A stretch of DNA of 64,000 bases from Paraburkholderia fungorum. GTDB taxonomy: Bacteria > Pseudomonadota > Gammaproteobacteria > Burkholderiales > Burkholderiaceae. Made by a program: the position numbers and the translations under genes. Each line of letters begins with the position of its first letter. Positions within the stretch are counted from its first letter, which is position 1. Below are positions 46,373 to 55,897 of the stretch, piece by piece. The notes under the pieces are model-generated. The model ran no database searches, was not told the DNA's origin, and saw only the letters and a list, made by a program, of their open reading frames with translations. Where the stretch lies: assembly GCF_003610895.1 (NCBI RefSeq), contig NZ_MCAS01000002.1, positions 124,001 to 188,000 on the forward strand. The letters are read 5' to 3'.

Positions 46373-48694
46373 ATGCAGAGCACATACCGTCCGTTACCGT
46401 CCTCCGATGCCCTCTTCGAGCATGCCGCCTGCGGCCTGCTCGTGACTACCCCCGACGGTTGGATCCTGCGCGTCAACACGACTTTCTGCGCATCGCTCGG
46501 CTATCGCGCGGCCGAGCTCGCCGAAGCGAAGCATATTCAGGATCTGCTGACAACCGAAGGTAAGGTGTTCTATCGGACGCACTGGTCGCCGCTGCTGGAG
46601 AGGCAAGGTTCGGTAGCCGAGGTGAAACTGAACCTGATGCACCGCGACGGTCACGTCGTGCCGATGCTGCTCAACGCAGTGAGCCGCTGTCACGGCGAAA
46701 GCCGTTACCTCGAAGTGGCGGCGCTGATCGTGGCCGATCGTCATAAGTACGAGCAGGAGCTGCTGCTTGCGCGCCGCAACGCGGAGGCCTCCGTCGCCGC
46801 GCACCAACGCGCGCAGAAAGCCTTGCAGGAAAGCCGTGACGTGTTGAGTCTCGCCATGCGCGGGGCGCGCATGGGCGCGTGGTCGCATGAGCCGAAGTCA
46901 GGCAAATTCTGGTGGAGCCGCGAACTGGAGGCGCTCGCGGGCTACGCCGAGGGACGTTTTGCGAGAATGCCCGGAGGCTTTTTCGACCTCATTCATCCCG
47001 GCGACCTCATTGCGCTCAACGAGGCGGTCGACCATGCGGTGGCAAGCGGCGACGACTACGTCGCCGAGTTCCGCTTCCTGCATGCCAGCGGCGACTGGTG
47101 CTGGATGGAAAGCCGCGGCCGCGCCACATACAGCCCCGAGGGGGAACCGCTGACGATTTACGGCCTCGGCACCGACATCACCGAACGCAAGGACGCGCAG
47201 ACAGTGTTGCTGCGCCAGGCGGCAATTTTCGAACATCTGAGCGACGCGATCGTCATTACCGATCTGCGCGGCAACATCACCGATTTCAACGCGGGCGGCG
47301 AGCGCATGCTGGGTTATCGGATGCGCGAAATTCTCGGCAAGCCGATCGCGATGTTCAATCCGCCGGAAGACGCATTGCGCATTCGCCGCGAGGCGCTTGC
47401 CGGGCTCGCCGCCGAGGGCACATGGCGCAGCGAGCTGATTTTCGTGCGGCGCGACGGCACACACGGTGTCTGCGAAACAGTGGTGAAACCGCTGGCGAAC
47501 GCGCGTGGCGACGTCTACGGCGCGGTCAGCGTGAGCCGCGACATCACCGGGCGCAGGCGTGCCGAACAGCAATTGCAGCGTCTTAATCTGGAACTCTCGA
47601 AGGCGGACCGCCGCAAGGACGAATTTCTCGCCACGCTCGCGCATGAGCTGCGCAATCCGCTCGCGCCCATGCGCAACGTGCTCGAGATCCTGCGTCTGAA
47701 GGACTTCGCCGACCCGCAGCTGAGCTGGTCGCGCGATGTGTTCGACCGGCAGTTGCAACACATGACGCATCTGGTCGACGACCTGCTGGAAGTGTCGCGC
47801 ATTACGCAAGGCAAGCTCGAATTGCGCAAGCAGCGGCTCGAACTCGCGCGTGCGATGCAGGCCGCCATGGAAGCGGCGCGATCCACCGTGCAGGCGTCGG
47901 CGCATCATCTGAGCGTGACGCTGCCGCGCGAGGCGCTGTACCTCGACGCCGACCCCACGCGCCTGTCGCAGATGATCCTCAACCTGCTGAACAACGCCGC
48001 CAAATACACGCCGCCGGGCGGCAACATTTCGCTTGCCGCGTCGCGCGAAGGCGATGAAGCCGTGATCGTGGTGCGCGACTCGGGTATCGGCATTCCGCGC
48101 GAGCATCTGGACACGGTGTTCGAAATGTTCTCGCAACTCGCCCCGGCGCTGGATCGCTCACAAGGCGGGCTCGGCATCGGTCTTGCGCTGGTGCGCGGCC
48201 TCGCCGAACTGCACGGCGGCACGGTGGCCGCTTTCAGCAGCGGTCCGGGCAGCGGCAGTGAGTTTGTGATCCGCCTGCCCTTGTCGAAAGCGATTCCGGA
48301 GCCGTCGAATAGCGCGCCGTTCGAGCTGCCGCACTCGGCGGGCTTGCGCGTGGTGATCGTCGACGACAATGCCGACGCGGCCGATAGCCTCGCCATGGTG
48401 CTCGAACTCGAAGGCCACGAGGTGCGTACCGCCGGCGACGGTATCGCCGGGCTGCAAGTGATTGGCGAATTCGCGCCGCATGCGGTGATACTCGATATCG
48501 GCTTGCCGCGCCTGAACGGTTATGAAGTGGCGCGCCGCATCCGCAGCGACTATCACGACGCCGGCATGCTGCTGATCGCCGTCACCGGTTGGGGCCAGCA
48601 GCAGGACAAGCAGTCCGCCGAAGCGGCCGGCTTCGACCATCATTTCACCAAGCCGGTCGATCCGCGCGAATTGCAGCGCGTGTTGAGACGTTGA
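46373..48694 (+). CDS. PAS hybrid sensor histidine kinase / response regulator
   Basis: A 773-residue cytoplasmic kinase without membrane segments. Three PAS domains occupy about 10-140, 155-270 and 280-400 (the last two followed by PAC-type DITERKDAQ and DITGRRRAEQ). The phospho-acceptor is His424 in ATLAHELRNPLAPM, followed by the ATPase domain (DSGIGIPREHLDTVFEMF) and a C-terminal receiver with Asp708 in VILDIGLPRLNG. PAS domains may bind haem, flavin or small ligands. Output partner unknown; the divergent single receiver is a candidate. Confidence 0.9.
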   Translation: MQSTYRPLPSSDALFEHAACGLLVTTPDGWILRVNTTFCASLGYRAAELAEAKHIQDLLTTEGKVFYRTHWSPLLERQGSVAEVKLNLMHRDGHVVPMLLNAVSRCHGESRYLEVAALIVADRHKYEQELLLARRNAEASVAAHQRAQKALQESRDVLSLAMRGARMGAWSHEPKSGKFWWSRELEALAGYAEGRFARMPGGFFDLIHPGDLIALNEAVDHAVASGDDYVAEFRFLHASGDWCWMESRGRATYSPEGEPLTIYGLGTDITERKDAQTVLLRQAAIFEHLSDAIVITDLRGNITDFNAGGERMLGYRMREILGKPIAMFNPPEDALRIRREALAGLAAEGTWRSELIFVRRDGTHGVCETVVKPLANARGDVYGAVSVSRDITGRRRAEQQLQRLNLELSKADRRKDEFLATLAHELRNPLAPMRNVLEILRLKDFADPQLSWSRDVFDRQLQHMTHLVDDLLEVSRITQGKLELRKQRLELARAMQAAMEAARSTVQASAHHLSVTLPREALYLDADPTRLSQMILNLLNNAAKYTPPGGNISLAASREGDEAVIVVRDSGIGIPREHLDTVFEMFSQLAPALDRSQGGLGIGLALVRGLAELHGGTVAAFSSGPGSGSEFVIRLPLSKAIPEPSNSAPFELPHSAGLRVVIVDDNADAADSLAMVLELEGHEVRTAGDGIAGLQVIGEFAPHAVILDIGLPRLNGYEVARRIRSDYHDAGMLLIAVTGWGQQQDKQSAEAAGFDHHFTKPVDPRELQRVLRR

Positions 48695-48788
48695 CCCGAG
48701 ACGTTGACCCGAGACGCCGGCTCGAAAGACGCCGGCTCGGCTACGGACAGAACAAGCAAGCAAAAACAGCAGACAAAAACCGCAACCT

Positions 48789-49925
48789 ATGCTCGATGAA
48801 ACTCAGGTAGTTAGTGCCCTCGCCGTGCGCGAGATCGTTCCCGATGCAACTCAGCGTGCTGCCATTGCGGCGCTCGTCACGCTGCTGGGTACTAACGGTG
48901 TTAGCGGTGTTAGCGGTGCTAACGGCACCAACGGCCGCCGCACGAAATCCGGCCCCGCGCATGCGCATCAGGGCGTTTATTGCCACGGCCTGCCTGGCCG
49001 CGGAAAGAGCCTGGTGGTCGATACGGTGTTTGAGCTCGCGAGCTGCCGCAAGCGGCGCGTGCATTTTCACGAGTTTCTGCGCGAGATGAACCGGCGTCTG
49101 GTGAACGCGCCACGCGGCGACGATCGGCTGGGCTCGGTTTCGAAGCAATGGCTCGACGGCATGGAACTGCTGTGCTTCGACGAATTTCATGTGCACGATA
49201 TCGCCGATGCGTTTCTGATGGGCCGTTTTCTCGACACCGCGATCGGCCAGGGCACGCGCATCGTGCTGACCTCCAATTACGCACCGGACGCCCTGCTGTC
49301 CGACCCGGAGTTTCACGAGCGTTTTCTGCCGACGATCGAACAGATCAAACGTTGCTTCACCGTGATTCACTTCGACGGCGCACGCGACTATCGTTTCGGC
49401 GGCGAAGAAGCGGCGTGTCCGCATTTCTTTGCGCCGCTCGACGCAGCAACGCGCGACGCGTTGCTGGCAATTTTCGTACGCTATGAAGGCAACGAGACGC
49501 TGGAGCCTGCCACCGTGAGCGCGGCAGGCCGGCCGCTCGTGGCACGTGCCGCGGGCGCGGCCCTGCTATGGGCGGACTTCGAGAACCTGTGCGTGGCGAG
49601 CCGTTCGCACCTCGATTACCTGGATCTGACCGAGCAATGGCATGGCCTGATTCTCGATCATGTGCACACCGAATGGCTTGCCAAAGCCCATACGCTGCAA
49701 CGGCTCATATGGCTCGTCGACATCTTTTACGACCGCAAATGCGCGCTGTTCATCGCCTCCGATCAACCGGTCGAGGCGGCGCTCAGCGGACTCGAAGGCG
49801 CGCACGATCTGTCGAGAACCCTCAGCAGGCTCGCCGAAATGCAATCGCATGGTTATCGCAACAGGCTCGACGGGACGGCCGGCAGCGTGGCGATTGCAGC
49901 AACCGCAACGCAGACGCCCGCCTGA
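48789..49925 (+). CDS. zapE: Cell-division ATPase ZapE (AFG1 family)
   Basis: A 378-residue AAA-like ATPase. Walker A is GLPGRGKS (67-74), Walker B is LLCFDEFHV (about 123-131) followed by DIADAFLMGRFL, and the family segments VLTSNYAPDALL and LWADFENLC are present. ZapE associates with the divisome and affects Z-ring stability; in eukaryotes AFG1/LACE1 is mitochondrial. Residues 34-48 are an in-frame array of five Gly-x-Asn/Ser units (GTN GVS GVS GAN GTN) encoded by a 9-bp repeat, an unusual insertion just before Walker A. Convergent with tkt. Confidence 0.88.
   Translation: MLDETQVVSALAVREIVPDATQRAAIAALVTLLGTNGVSGVSGANGTNGRRTKSGPAHAHQGVYCHGLPGRGKSLVVDTVFELASCRKRRVHFHEFLREMNRRLVNAPRGDDRLGSVSKQWLDGMELLCFDEFHVHDIADAFLMGRFLDTAIGQGTRIVLTSNYAPDALLSDPEFHERFLPTIEQIKRCFTVIHFDGARDYRFGGEEAACPHFFAPLDAATRDALLAIFVRYEGNETLEPATVSAAGRPLVARAAGAALLWADFENLCVASRSHLDYLDLTEQWHGLILDHVHTEWLAKAHTLQRLIWLVDIFYDRKCALFIASDQPVEAALSGLEGAHDLSRTLSRLAEMQSHGYRNRLDGTAGSVAIAATATQTPA
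48888..48932 (+). repeat. 9-bp in-frame tandem repeat in zapE
   Basis: Five 9-base units of the type GGT-NYN-ARC encode Gly-Thr-Asn, Gly-Val-Ser (twice, identical GGTGTTAGC), Gly-Ala-Asn and Gly-Thr-Asn. Being a multiple of three it can change length without frameshift. Confidence 0.7.
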
Positions 49926-49967
49926 CCCTGGCCGCGCCAGGCCACGCGAACGTCTGCCAGGCACACG

Positions 49968-52052
49968 CTACTTCTTGGCACTCGTGCCCTGCACTCTTGC
50001 AATCTGCTGCTTCGCCGCGTCATACACGTGCTCGGCGGTGAAGCCAAACTTCTTCTTCAGATCGGCGAACGGCGCGGAGGCGCCGAACGTATGCATCACC
50101 ACCAGCGCGCCGAGCCGCCCAACATAGCGGTCCCAGCCGAGCGCCGCCGCCTGCTCGACCGCGACGCGCGCCTCCACGTCGGCCGGCAGTACGGCGTCCT
50201 GATACGCCGCGTCCTGACGTTCGAAAATATCCCACGACGGCATTGAGACCACGCGCGCTGCGATCCCTTCGCTTTTCAGTTTCTCGTAGACGTCGACACA
50301 GAGCGACAATTCGCTGCCCGTGGCCAGCAGGATCACCGCGGGCTTCTGCCCGTCAGGCGCATCGGCAAGCACATAAGCGCCCTTCTGCACCCCTTTGGCC
50401 GACGCATAGCGCGTGCGGTCCAGGGTCGGCAACGCCTGACGCGACACGACGATGCACGACGGCCGCAGCGGATCCGACATCGCCACGCGCCAGGACTCGG
50501 CGACTTCGTTCGCGTCGCCCGGCCGCAGCACGGTCAGCCCCGGCACGCCGCGCAGCGACGCCAGTTGCTCGATCGGCTGATGAGTCGGACCATCCTCGCC
50601 CACGCCGATCGAATCATGCGTGAACACATAGATGGCCGGCACTTCCATGATCGCGGACAGGCGGATCGACGGCTTCATGTAGTCGCTGAAAATCAGGAAG
50701 GTCGAACCGAATGGCCGCAAATTCGAAAGCGCCAGACCATTCACCGCCGCACCCATGCCATGCTCGCGAATCCCGAAGTGCAGATTGCAGCCGCCATAGT
50801 TGCCGGGTTCGAAGCTGCCCGCGCCCTCGAATTTCAGATTGGTCTTGGTGGACGGCGCGAGATCGGCCGCCCCGCCGATCATCCAGGGCACGCGCGCGGC
50901 AATCGCATTGAGCACCTTGCCCGACGAATCGCGCGAGGCGAGACCCTTCGGGTCGGCGTCGAAGGTGGGGATATCGCTGTCCCAGCCCGCGGGCAATTCA
51001 TGCGCTGCCATCTGCGTGAACTGGCGGGCGAGGTCCGGGTATTTCGTGTTGTACGCGTCGAACTTCGTCTGCCAGGCCTCGCGCGCCGCCTTGCCGCGCG
51101 CACCGATGCCCTGCGCGAAACGTTCGTGCACGCCGTCCGGCACGTAGAAGAACTTGTCCTCGGGCCAGCCATAGAACTTCTTGGTCAGCGCCACTTCTTC
51201 GACGCCGAGCGCCTCGCCATGCGCGGCGGACGTGTCCTGCTTGTGCGGCGCGCCCCAGCCGATAATGCTGTGGACCACGATCAGCGTGGGCCGGTCCGTG
51301 ATGCTTTTCGCTTCGACAAACGCGGCTTCCAGCGCCGCTGCGTCGTTCGCGTCGTTCACACGCAGGGTGTGCCAGTTATAGCCGCGAAAACGGCTTTCCA
51401 CATCGTCGCTATAGGCGAGGTCCGTGTGGCCTTCGATCGTCACGCGATTGCTGTCGTAAATCCAGATCAGATTCGACAGTTGCAGATGTCCCGCGAGCGA
51501 CGCCGCTTCATGCGAGATGCCTTCCATCAGGTCGCCGTCGCCGCATATCGTGTAGACGCGGTAATCGAACAACGGCGCGTCCGGCTTGTTGAAGTGGCTT
51601 TCGTACCAGCGCGCCGCCATGGCCATGCCGACGCTATTGCCGAGCCCCTGGCCGAGTGGCCCGGTGGTCGTTTCCACGCCGGTGGTCATGCGGTACTCGG
51701 GGTGGCCCGGCGTTTTGCTGCCGAGCTGGCGGAAATGTTCGATGTCGTCGAGCGACACGGCGGGCGAGCCGGTAAGTTTGCCGTGCTCGTCCACGGCCTT
51801 CACGTTCGCCAGATGCAGTAGCGAGTACAACAGCATCGACGCATGCCCCGCCGAGAGCACGAAGCGGTCCCGGTTCGGCCACAGCGGCTCGTCCGGATCA
51901 TAGCGAAGATGGTTTTGCCACAGATGATAGGCGACTGGCGCCAGTGCCATCGGCGTACCGGGGTGACCGGAATTGGCCTTTTGCACAGCGTCCATCGATA
52001 GCGTGCGTATCGTGTTGATGCACAACTGATCGAGGGCGGGATCGTTTTGCAT
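49968..52052 (-). CDS. tkt: Transketolase
   Basis: A 694-residue thiamine-diphosphate enzyme moving two-carbon units between sugar phosphates in the pentose phosphate pathway. The opening segment has MDAVQKANSGHPGTPMALAP, the cofactor motif is CGDGDLMEGISHEAASLAGH, and the C-terminal half has the family ending in AVEQAAALGWDRYVG. I start at 52052 because AAGGAG precedes that ATG with suitable spacing; the frame extends 38 codons upstream. It stands alone here; a second gene with gapA/pgk, as in the cbb operon type, is not present. Confidence 0.95.
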   Translation of the reverse strand: MQNDPALDQLCINTIRTLSMDAVQKANSGHPGTPMALAPVAYHLWQNHLRYDPDEPLWPNRDRFVLSAGHASMLLYSLLHLANVKAVDEHGKLTGSPAVSLDDIEHFRQLGSKTPGHPEYRMTTGVETTTGPLGQGLGNSVGMAMAARWYESHFNKPDAPLFDYRVYTICGDGDLMEGISHEAASLAGHLQLSNLIWIYDSNRVTIEGHTDLAYSDDVESRFRGYNWHTLRVNDANDAAALEAAFVEAKSITDRPTLIVVHSIIGWGAPHKQDTSAAHGEALGVEEVALTKKFYGWPEDKFFYVPDGVHERFAQGIGARGKAAREAWQTKFDAYNTKYPDLARQFTQMAAHELPAGWDSDIPTFDADPKGLASRDSSGKVLNAIAARVPWMIGGAADLAPSTKTNLKFEGAGSFEPGNYGGCNLHFGIREHGMGAAVNGLALSNLRPFGSTFLIFSDYMKPSIRLSAIMEVPAIYVFTHDSIGVGEDGPTHQPIEQLASLRGVPGLTVLRPGDANEVAESWRVAMSDPLRPSCIVVSRQALPTLDRTRYASAKGVQKGAYVLADAPDGQKPAVILLATGSELSLCVDVYEKLKSEGIAARVVSMPSWDIFERQDAAYQDAVLPADVEARVAVEQAAALGWDRYVGRLGALVVMHTFGASAPFADLKKKFGFTAEHVYDAAKQQIARVQGTSAKK

Positions 52053-52337
52053 GGGGACACTCCTTGTTCGGCGGTTGGGAACTTCGCCGGGACGCCATGC
52101 ATCGGCCGTGCCCGGCGAACCGTATTCGCGCGGAAGAACGTGGAAAAGATGGCATGAGGACCGCAAGGCCTACCGATGATGCGCCGATGCGCGAGAAACT
52201 GCACGGCGCGTTACATCCGGTGTCATGTTGTACCGATGATTGGCCGCAGCCCTTTCAGTCGGCTTGCGGCCCCGCTGGTGGTCTCACTGCCTCACTGCCT
52301 CACAACCTCACGGCCCCGTGCGCCGGCACGAGACGCC

Positions 52338-53633
52338 TCAGCGCAGCTTCGCAACGTCCTTATCGCTCACCCGTGTCGCAGCCGGATTGCCGAACTGCGT
52401 CGTCACGTAGTTGGCCAGCGCGGCGACCTGCGCGTCGTTCAACTGCGTGGCGAAGGCCGGCATGCCGACGTCGTTGCCCGCGGTTTTGCGCTGTACGCCG
52501 TGCAGGATCACCTGCACGAGGTTGCCCGGATTGGCCGCGCCCACCGTCGAGTTGTGCAGCAGCGGTGGATAGTAGCCATCCGGTGTGCCCTTGCCTTGCG
52601 CCTGGTGACACGTCGCGCAATTGCCGAGGTACAGGCGCGCCGGATCGAGCGTGCCGTCGTTGAGTGCAATGCCGCGCAAACGCGTGACGTCGGTCGCAGG
52701 TTTGCCCCATGTGCTGCGCGGCTGCGAACTGTTGCCGTTGACTGCCGGCACCGTGCGCACATAAGTGGCGATGGCGTCGATATCCGCGTCGCTCATCTTC
52801 GAGAAGCTATGCTCGACCGCTTCGCCCATCGGGCCAGCCGCTTGCGCGAGGCCCGGCACGCTGCCGGTTTGCAGATATTGCACGAGCTGTGCGTGGCTCC
52901 AGCCGCCTATGCCGCTATTCGCCGACGACGTGATGTTGTAGCCCTCCCAGCCCGCCAGCACCGAGCCGCCGAGGAAACCGCCGCCGGTTTCGTCGAGCGC
53001 CTTCTCCTGCATCGCGAAGCCGCGCGGCGTGTGGCAGGTGCTGCAATGCGCGAGGCCTTGCACGAGATACGCACCGCGATTCCAGGCCACGCTCTGATCC
53101 GGTTTGACTTCGTACGGGCCGTTCTTCAGGAACAGCCAGTTCCATACGGTCAGCGGCCAGCGCATGTTGAGCGGCCACGCAATGTCGCTTTCGCGCGTGG
53201 CCTCGTTCACCGGCGCCACGCCATAACGGAAGTACGCATACAAGGCCTTCACGTCGTCGTCGCTCACCTTCGCGTAGGACACGTAGGGCATGGCCGGGTA
53301 CAGATTGTGGCCGTCCTTCGAGACGCCCTTGCGCACCGCGCGATCGAAGTCCGCGAGCGTCCATGTGCCGATGCCCGTTTGCGGGTCCGGCGTGATGTTG
53401 CTCGAGTAGATCGTGCCGAGCATCGGCACTTTCAGCGGCAGACCGCCGGCATACGGCTTGCCTTTGGCGGTGCTATGGCAGGCCATGCAATCGCCCGCTG
53501 TGGCGAGATATTCACCGCGTTTGATCAACGCGGTGTCGCTGCCGCTCACCGGACTCGCGGAATCGTCGGCCTGCGCCAATGCGGGCCAGGTCAACGCACC
53601 GGCCAGCAGCCAGAAAAAGGTCTTTTTCAGCAC
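52338..53633 (-). CDS. Tri-haem cytochrome c subunit of membrane dehydrogenase
   Basis: A 431-residue c-type cytochrome with a signal peptide (WLLAGALTWPALAQA) and three haem sites: CMACH (49-53), CSTCH and CATCH, each in its own domain. Such cytochromes pass electrons from a periplasmic alcohol, gluconate or sorbitol dehydrogenase to ubiquinone. I start at the GTG at 53633 with GAAGGAAG upstream, 2 bases after the stop of the flavoprotein gene, so translation is coupled. Last gene of the porin-small subunit-flavoprotein-cytochrome run. Confidence 0.9.
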   Translation of the reverse strand: MLKKTFFWLLAGALTWPALAQADDSASPVSGSDTALIKRGEYLATAGDCMACHSTAKGKPYAGGLPLKVPMLGTIYSSNITPDPQTGIGTWTLADFDRAVRKGVSKDGHNLYPAMPYVSYAKVSDDDVKALYAYFRYGVAPVNEATRESDIAWPLNMRWPLTVWNWLFLKNGPYEVKPDQSVAWNRGAYLVQGLAHCSTCHTPRGFAMQEKALDETGGGFLGGSVLAGWEGYNITSSANSGIGGWSHAQLVQYLQTGSVPGLAQAAGPMGEAVEHSFSKMSDADIDAIATYVRTVPAVNGNSSQPRSTWGKPATDVTRLRGIALNDGTLDPARLYLGNCATCHQAQGKGTPDGYYPPLLHNSTVGAANPGNLVQVILHGVQRKTAGNDVGMPAFATQLNDAQVAALANYVTTQFGNPAATRVSDKDVAKLR

Positions 53634-53635
53634 GT

Positions 53636-55258
53636 TCAAACTTCCTTCTTCAACTGGTCGGCCATGCGCAGTGCCAGCGCGGCAATAGTCAGCGTCACGT
53701 TGACGGTGCCGACTGTCGGCATCGTCGCGCTGCTCGAGATAAACAGGTTCGGATGATCGAAGCTCCGGCAATGCTTGTCGACCACCGAATCGCGCGGGTC
53801 GCTGCCCATGATCGTCGCGCCCGTGATGTGGTTGTTTGGCGCGAACTCGTCCTGATACTCGATCTCCGTGCCGCCCAGCACTTTCGCCGCGTTCGTGTAG
53901 ACCTCTTTCGTATGCACTGCGCCGCGTTTCACGTAATCGTCGATTGCGTAGGTAATCTCCGGGCGCGGGATGCCGATCGCGTCGACCTCTGTTTTGCTCG
54001 GCACGATGCGGTTTTGCGGCTGCGGCAAAATTTCGTGGAAGCAGTCGAACTCGACAAAACGCGCCGAGCGGTCGCGAATCTGCGCGTCCAGTTCGGCTGG
54101 CTTGATCAGCTTGCCCTGTTTGAAAATCTTCTGCGCTTCCTGATCGATGCGTGACAGGTTCGACAAATGGATTTTCTTGGCGGCCTCGTTCGCACGGAAC
54201 GCGCCGTCGCGAAAGCCGATCAGCGAAGTCATTTCCTGCGGACCGCGGCCGGGCCAGAGTTTTTCGTCCGCATAGAACGTGATGCCCGTGCCCGGATGGT
54301 CCATCAGATTGCGGCCCACCATGTCCGAGCTATTGCCCACGCCGTTCGGGAAATCGTGGCTGGTGGACATCAACATGATCTTCGGCGTTTCGATGCCGTT
54401 CGCGGCAAGCACGAAATACTTGCCTTCCACGCGATGCTCGTTGCCCTGCGGGTCTTTGTACAGCGCGGCGGTAATGCGCTTGTTCGCCCCCACCTCGAGC
54501 TTGTAGACGACTGCGTTGACAATCAGCTTCGCGCCGGCCTGCTCGGCCTTTTCGACGTGCACGATGCCGTTGTACATCGCACCGATCGGGCAGATCGGCA
54601 TGCAGTTGTTGTTGCCGCAACAGGTCGGGCGGCCGTCGTAAGGACGGCTGTTACGCGCAACCGGCTCAGTCACGACGTGATAATTCGAGTCGAATGCATT
54701 GAGCTTGCTCTTGATGGTCTGCTCGTTATACGAGAGCGGCAACGGCGCCATCGGATACGGCTGGCTGCGCGGCGAACCGAGTTCTTCGTCCGTCGGGCCC
54801 CACACGCCGAGTTCCTCTTCGGCACGCTGGTAGTACGGCTCCAGTTCTTCATACTCCATCGGCCAGTCGCGGCCCACGCCATAGGTGGTCTTCATGCGGA
54901 AGTCGTTCGGCATGAAGCGCCATGCGGACGCGGCCCAATGCCATGTCGTGCCGCCTACCGCACGGATGTACTGCGAGTTGAATTTGTGCTCGCCCTTCAG
55001 GATCAGGTAGTTGTTCGGCGGACCGTATTCCGGATGCGGCGCCCATGCAGTCGACGGATACGGCGCGGAATTATCCGACTTGTCGAACTGATTGCGAAAG
55101 CGCTCCACGATCTCCCAGCGCGGCATGCGCGGCCCCGCTTCGAGCAGGATCACAGACTTGCCCGCCAGCGCCAGTTGATGCGCGACGATCGCACCCGCGA
55201 CGCCCGACCCAACGACCACGATATCGGCTTGTTCAGCCTGGTTTTGTGCATCGGCCAT
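53636..55258 (-). CDS. GMC-family flavoprotein dehydrogenase subunit
   Basis: A 540-residue FAD enzyme of the glucose-methanol-choline family, the large subunit of a gluconate-2-dehydrogenase, sorbitol or related membrane dehydrogenase. The FAD motif VVVGSGVAGAIVAHQLALAG opens it (about 14-33), and AVGGTTWHWAASAWRFMP and the C-terminal GTVNVTLTIAALALRMADQL are typical. The catalytic His/Asn region includes NNHITGATIMGSD. The motif CCGNNNCMPICPIGAMYN (about 215-232) shows the clustered Cys seen in this group, perhaps an iron-sulfur site. Substrate among sugar acids and polyols unknown. Confidence 0.9.
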   Translation of the reverse strand: MADAQNQAEQADIVVVGSGVAGAIVAHQLALAGKSVILLEAGPRMPRWEIVERFRNQFDKSDNSAPYPSTAWAPHPEYGPPNNYLILKGEHKFNSQYIRAVGGTTWHWAASAWRFMPNDFRMKTTYGVGRDWPMEYEELEPYYQRAEEELGVWGPTDEELGSPRSQPYPMAPLPLSYNEQTIKSKLNAFDSNYHVVTEPVARNSRPYDGRPTCCGNNNCMPICPIGAMYNGIVHVEKAEQAGAKLIVNAVVYKLEVGANKRITAALYKDPQGNEHRVEGKYFVLAANGIETPKIMLMSTSHDFPNGVGNSSDMVGRNLMDHPGTGITFYADEKLWPGRGPQEMTSLIGFRDGAFRANEAAKKIHLSNLSRIDQEAQKIFKQGKLIKPAELDAQIRDRSARFVEFDCFHEILPQPQNRIVPSKTEVDAIGIPRPEITYAIDDYVKRGAVHTKEVYTNAAKVLGGTEIEYQDEFAPNNHITGATIMGSDPRDSVVDKHCRSFDHPNLFISSSATMPTVGTVNVTLTIAALALRMADQLKKEV

Positions 55259-55261
55259 GGC

Positions 55262-55801
55262 TCAGGCTTGCCTTTCGATGGGTTTGGCGGCCCAGAAACC
55301 GGGCTTGTTGGGGCAGTACGAGCGGATGATCAAGGTGTCGGACACCACGTCGTACATCAGCGCCTGTTCGTACGTGATGACCTGATCGTCCACCGTGCCG
55401 AGATACCAGGCTTCCATGATCTTCAGCGCGAACGCCTGTTGTGCGGCGTCGGCGGAACCGGCGCTGAGCGCACCGGCCAGCTTCGGCAACTGCTGCGCGA
55501 GATCGGGCGTGGACTTCTGCAGCGCGGCCAGCAGGCGCGTGCCCACGTCGCGATCGAGCGTGGGCCGGGCCGTCAACGATTGCGACAGCGTCATGAAGGC
55601 GTCGATGGGCGCGGCGGCCGAGTCGTCGGCCAGTGCCTTGAGCGTGAGCGAGCCGGTCAGGCCGGCTGCTGTCAACGCAAGCGCGCCCTGCAGCCAGCGG
55701 CGGCGCGTCATCGTGGACGGTTCGTCGCTCGCGGCGAGCTCGCCGTGAGAGTCTTGTGGAGTCAATGTTGTTTTTCCCTTGTGAGGCGTTTTAAAACGCA
55801 T
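55262..55801 (-). CDS. Dehydrogenase small subunit (gluconate 2-dehydrogenase subunit 3 type)
   Basis: A protein of up to 179 residues with a twin-arginine signal, MTRRRWLQGALALTAAGLTG (31-50), so it is exported folded and carries the flavoprotein with it. The remainder fits the small-subunit family (MEAWYLGTVDD, YCPNKPGFWAAKP). It ends 3 bases before the flavoprotein gene. The given start at 55801 lies inside a perfect palindrome (55786-55799) and has no strong ribosome-binding site. A TTG at 55765 with AAGGG upstream would give a 167-residue protein and is a good alternative. Confidence 0.85.
   Translation of the reverse strand: MRFKTPHKGKTTLTPQDSHGELAASDEPSTMTRRRWLQGALALTAAGLTGSLTLKALADDSAAAPIDAFMTLSQSLTARPTLDRDVGTRLLAALQKSTPDLAQQLPKLAGALSAGSADAAQQAFALKIMEAWYLGTVDDQVITYEQALMYDVVSDTLIIRSYCPNKPGFWAAKPIERQA
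55786..55799. promoter_or_regulatory. 14-bp palindrome at the dehydrogenase operon start
   Basis: GCGTTTTAAAACGC is a perfect palindrome covering the annotated first codons of the small-subunit gene. If the TTG at 55765 is the true start it would be an operator in the leader. Confidence 0.45.
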
Positions 55802-55897
55802 TGCAGGTACCGCGATGCAGCTGTGCTACGCATTGTGTTGCTTCATGCTGCCTGCAGCCCGGCCAGAATTGCTGCCGGACACGCCAACGGCGCGGCG

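Noticed and set aside
46898-48136. 412-codon frame on the minus strand
   Set aside because: Antisense to the PAS hybrid kinase; composition is of shadow type.
48695-48788. Short direct repeats between the hybrid kinase and zapE
   Set aside because: GACGTTGACCC and GACGCCGGCTCG each occur twice, but with no flanking structure; probably replication slippage.
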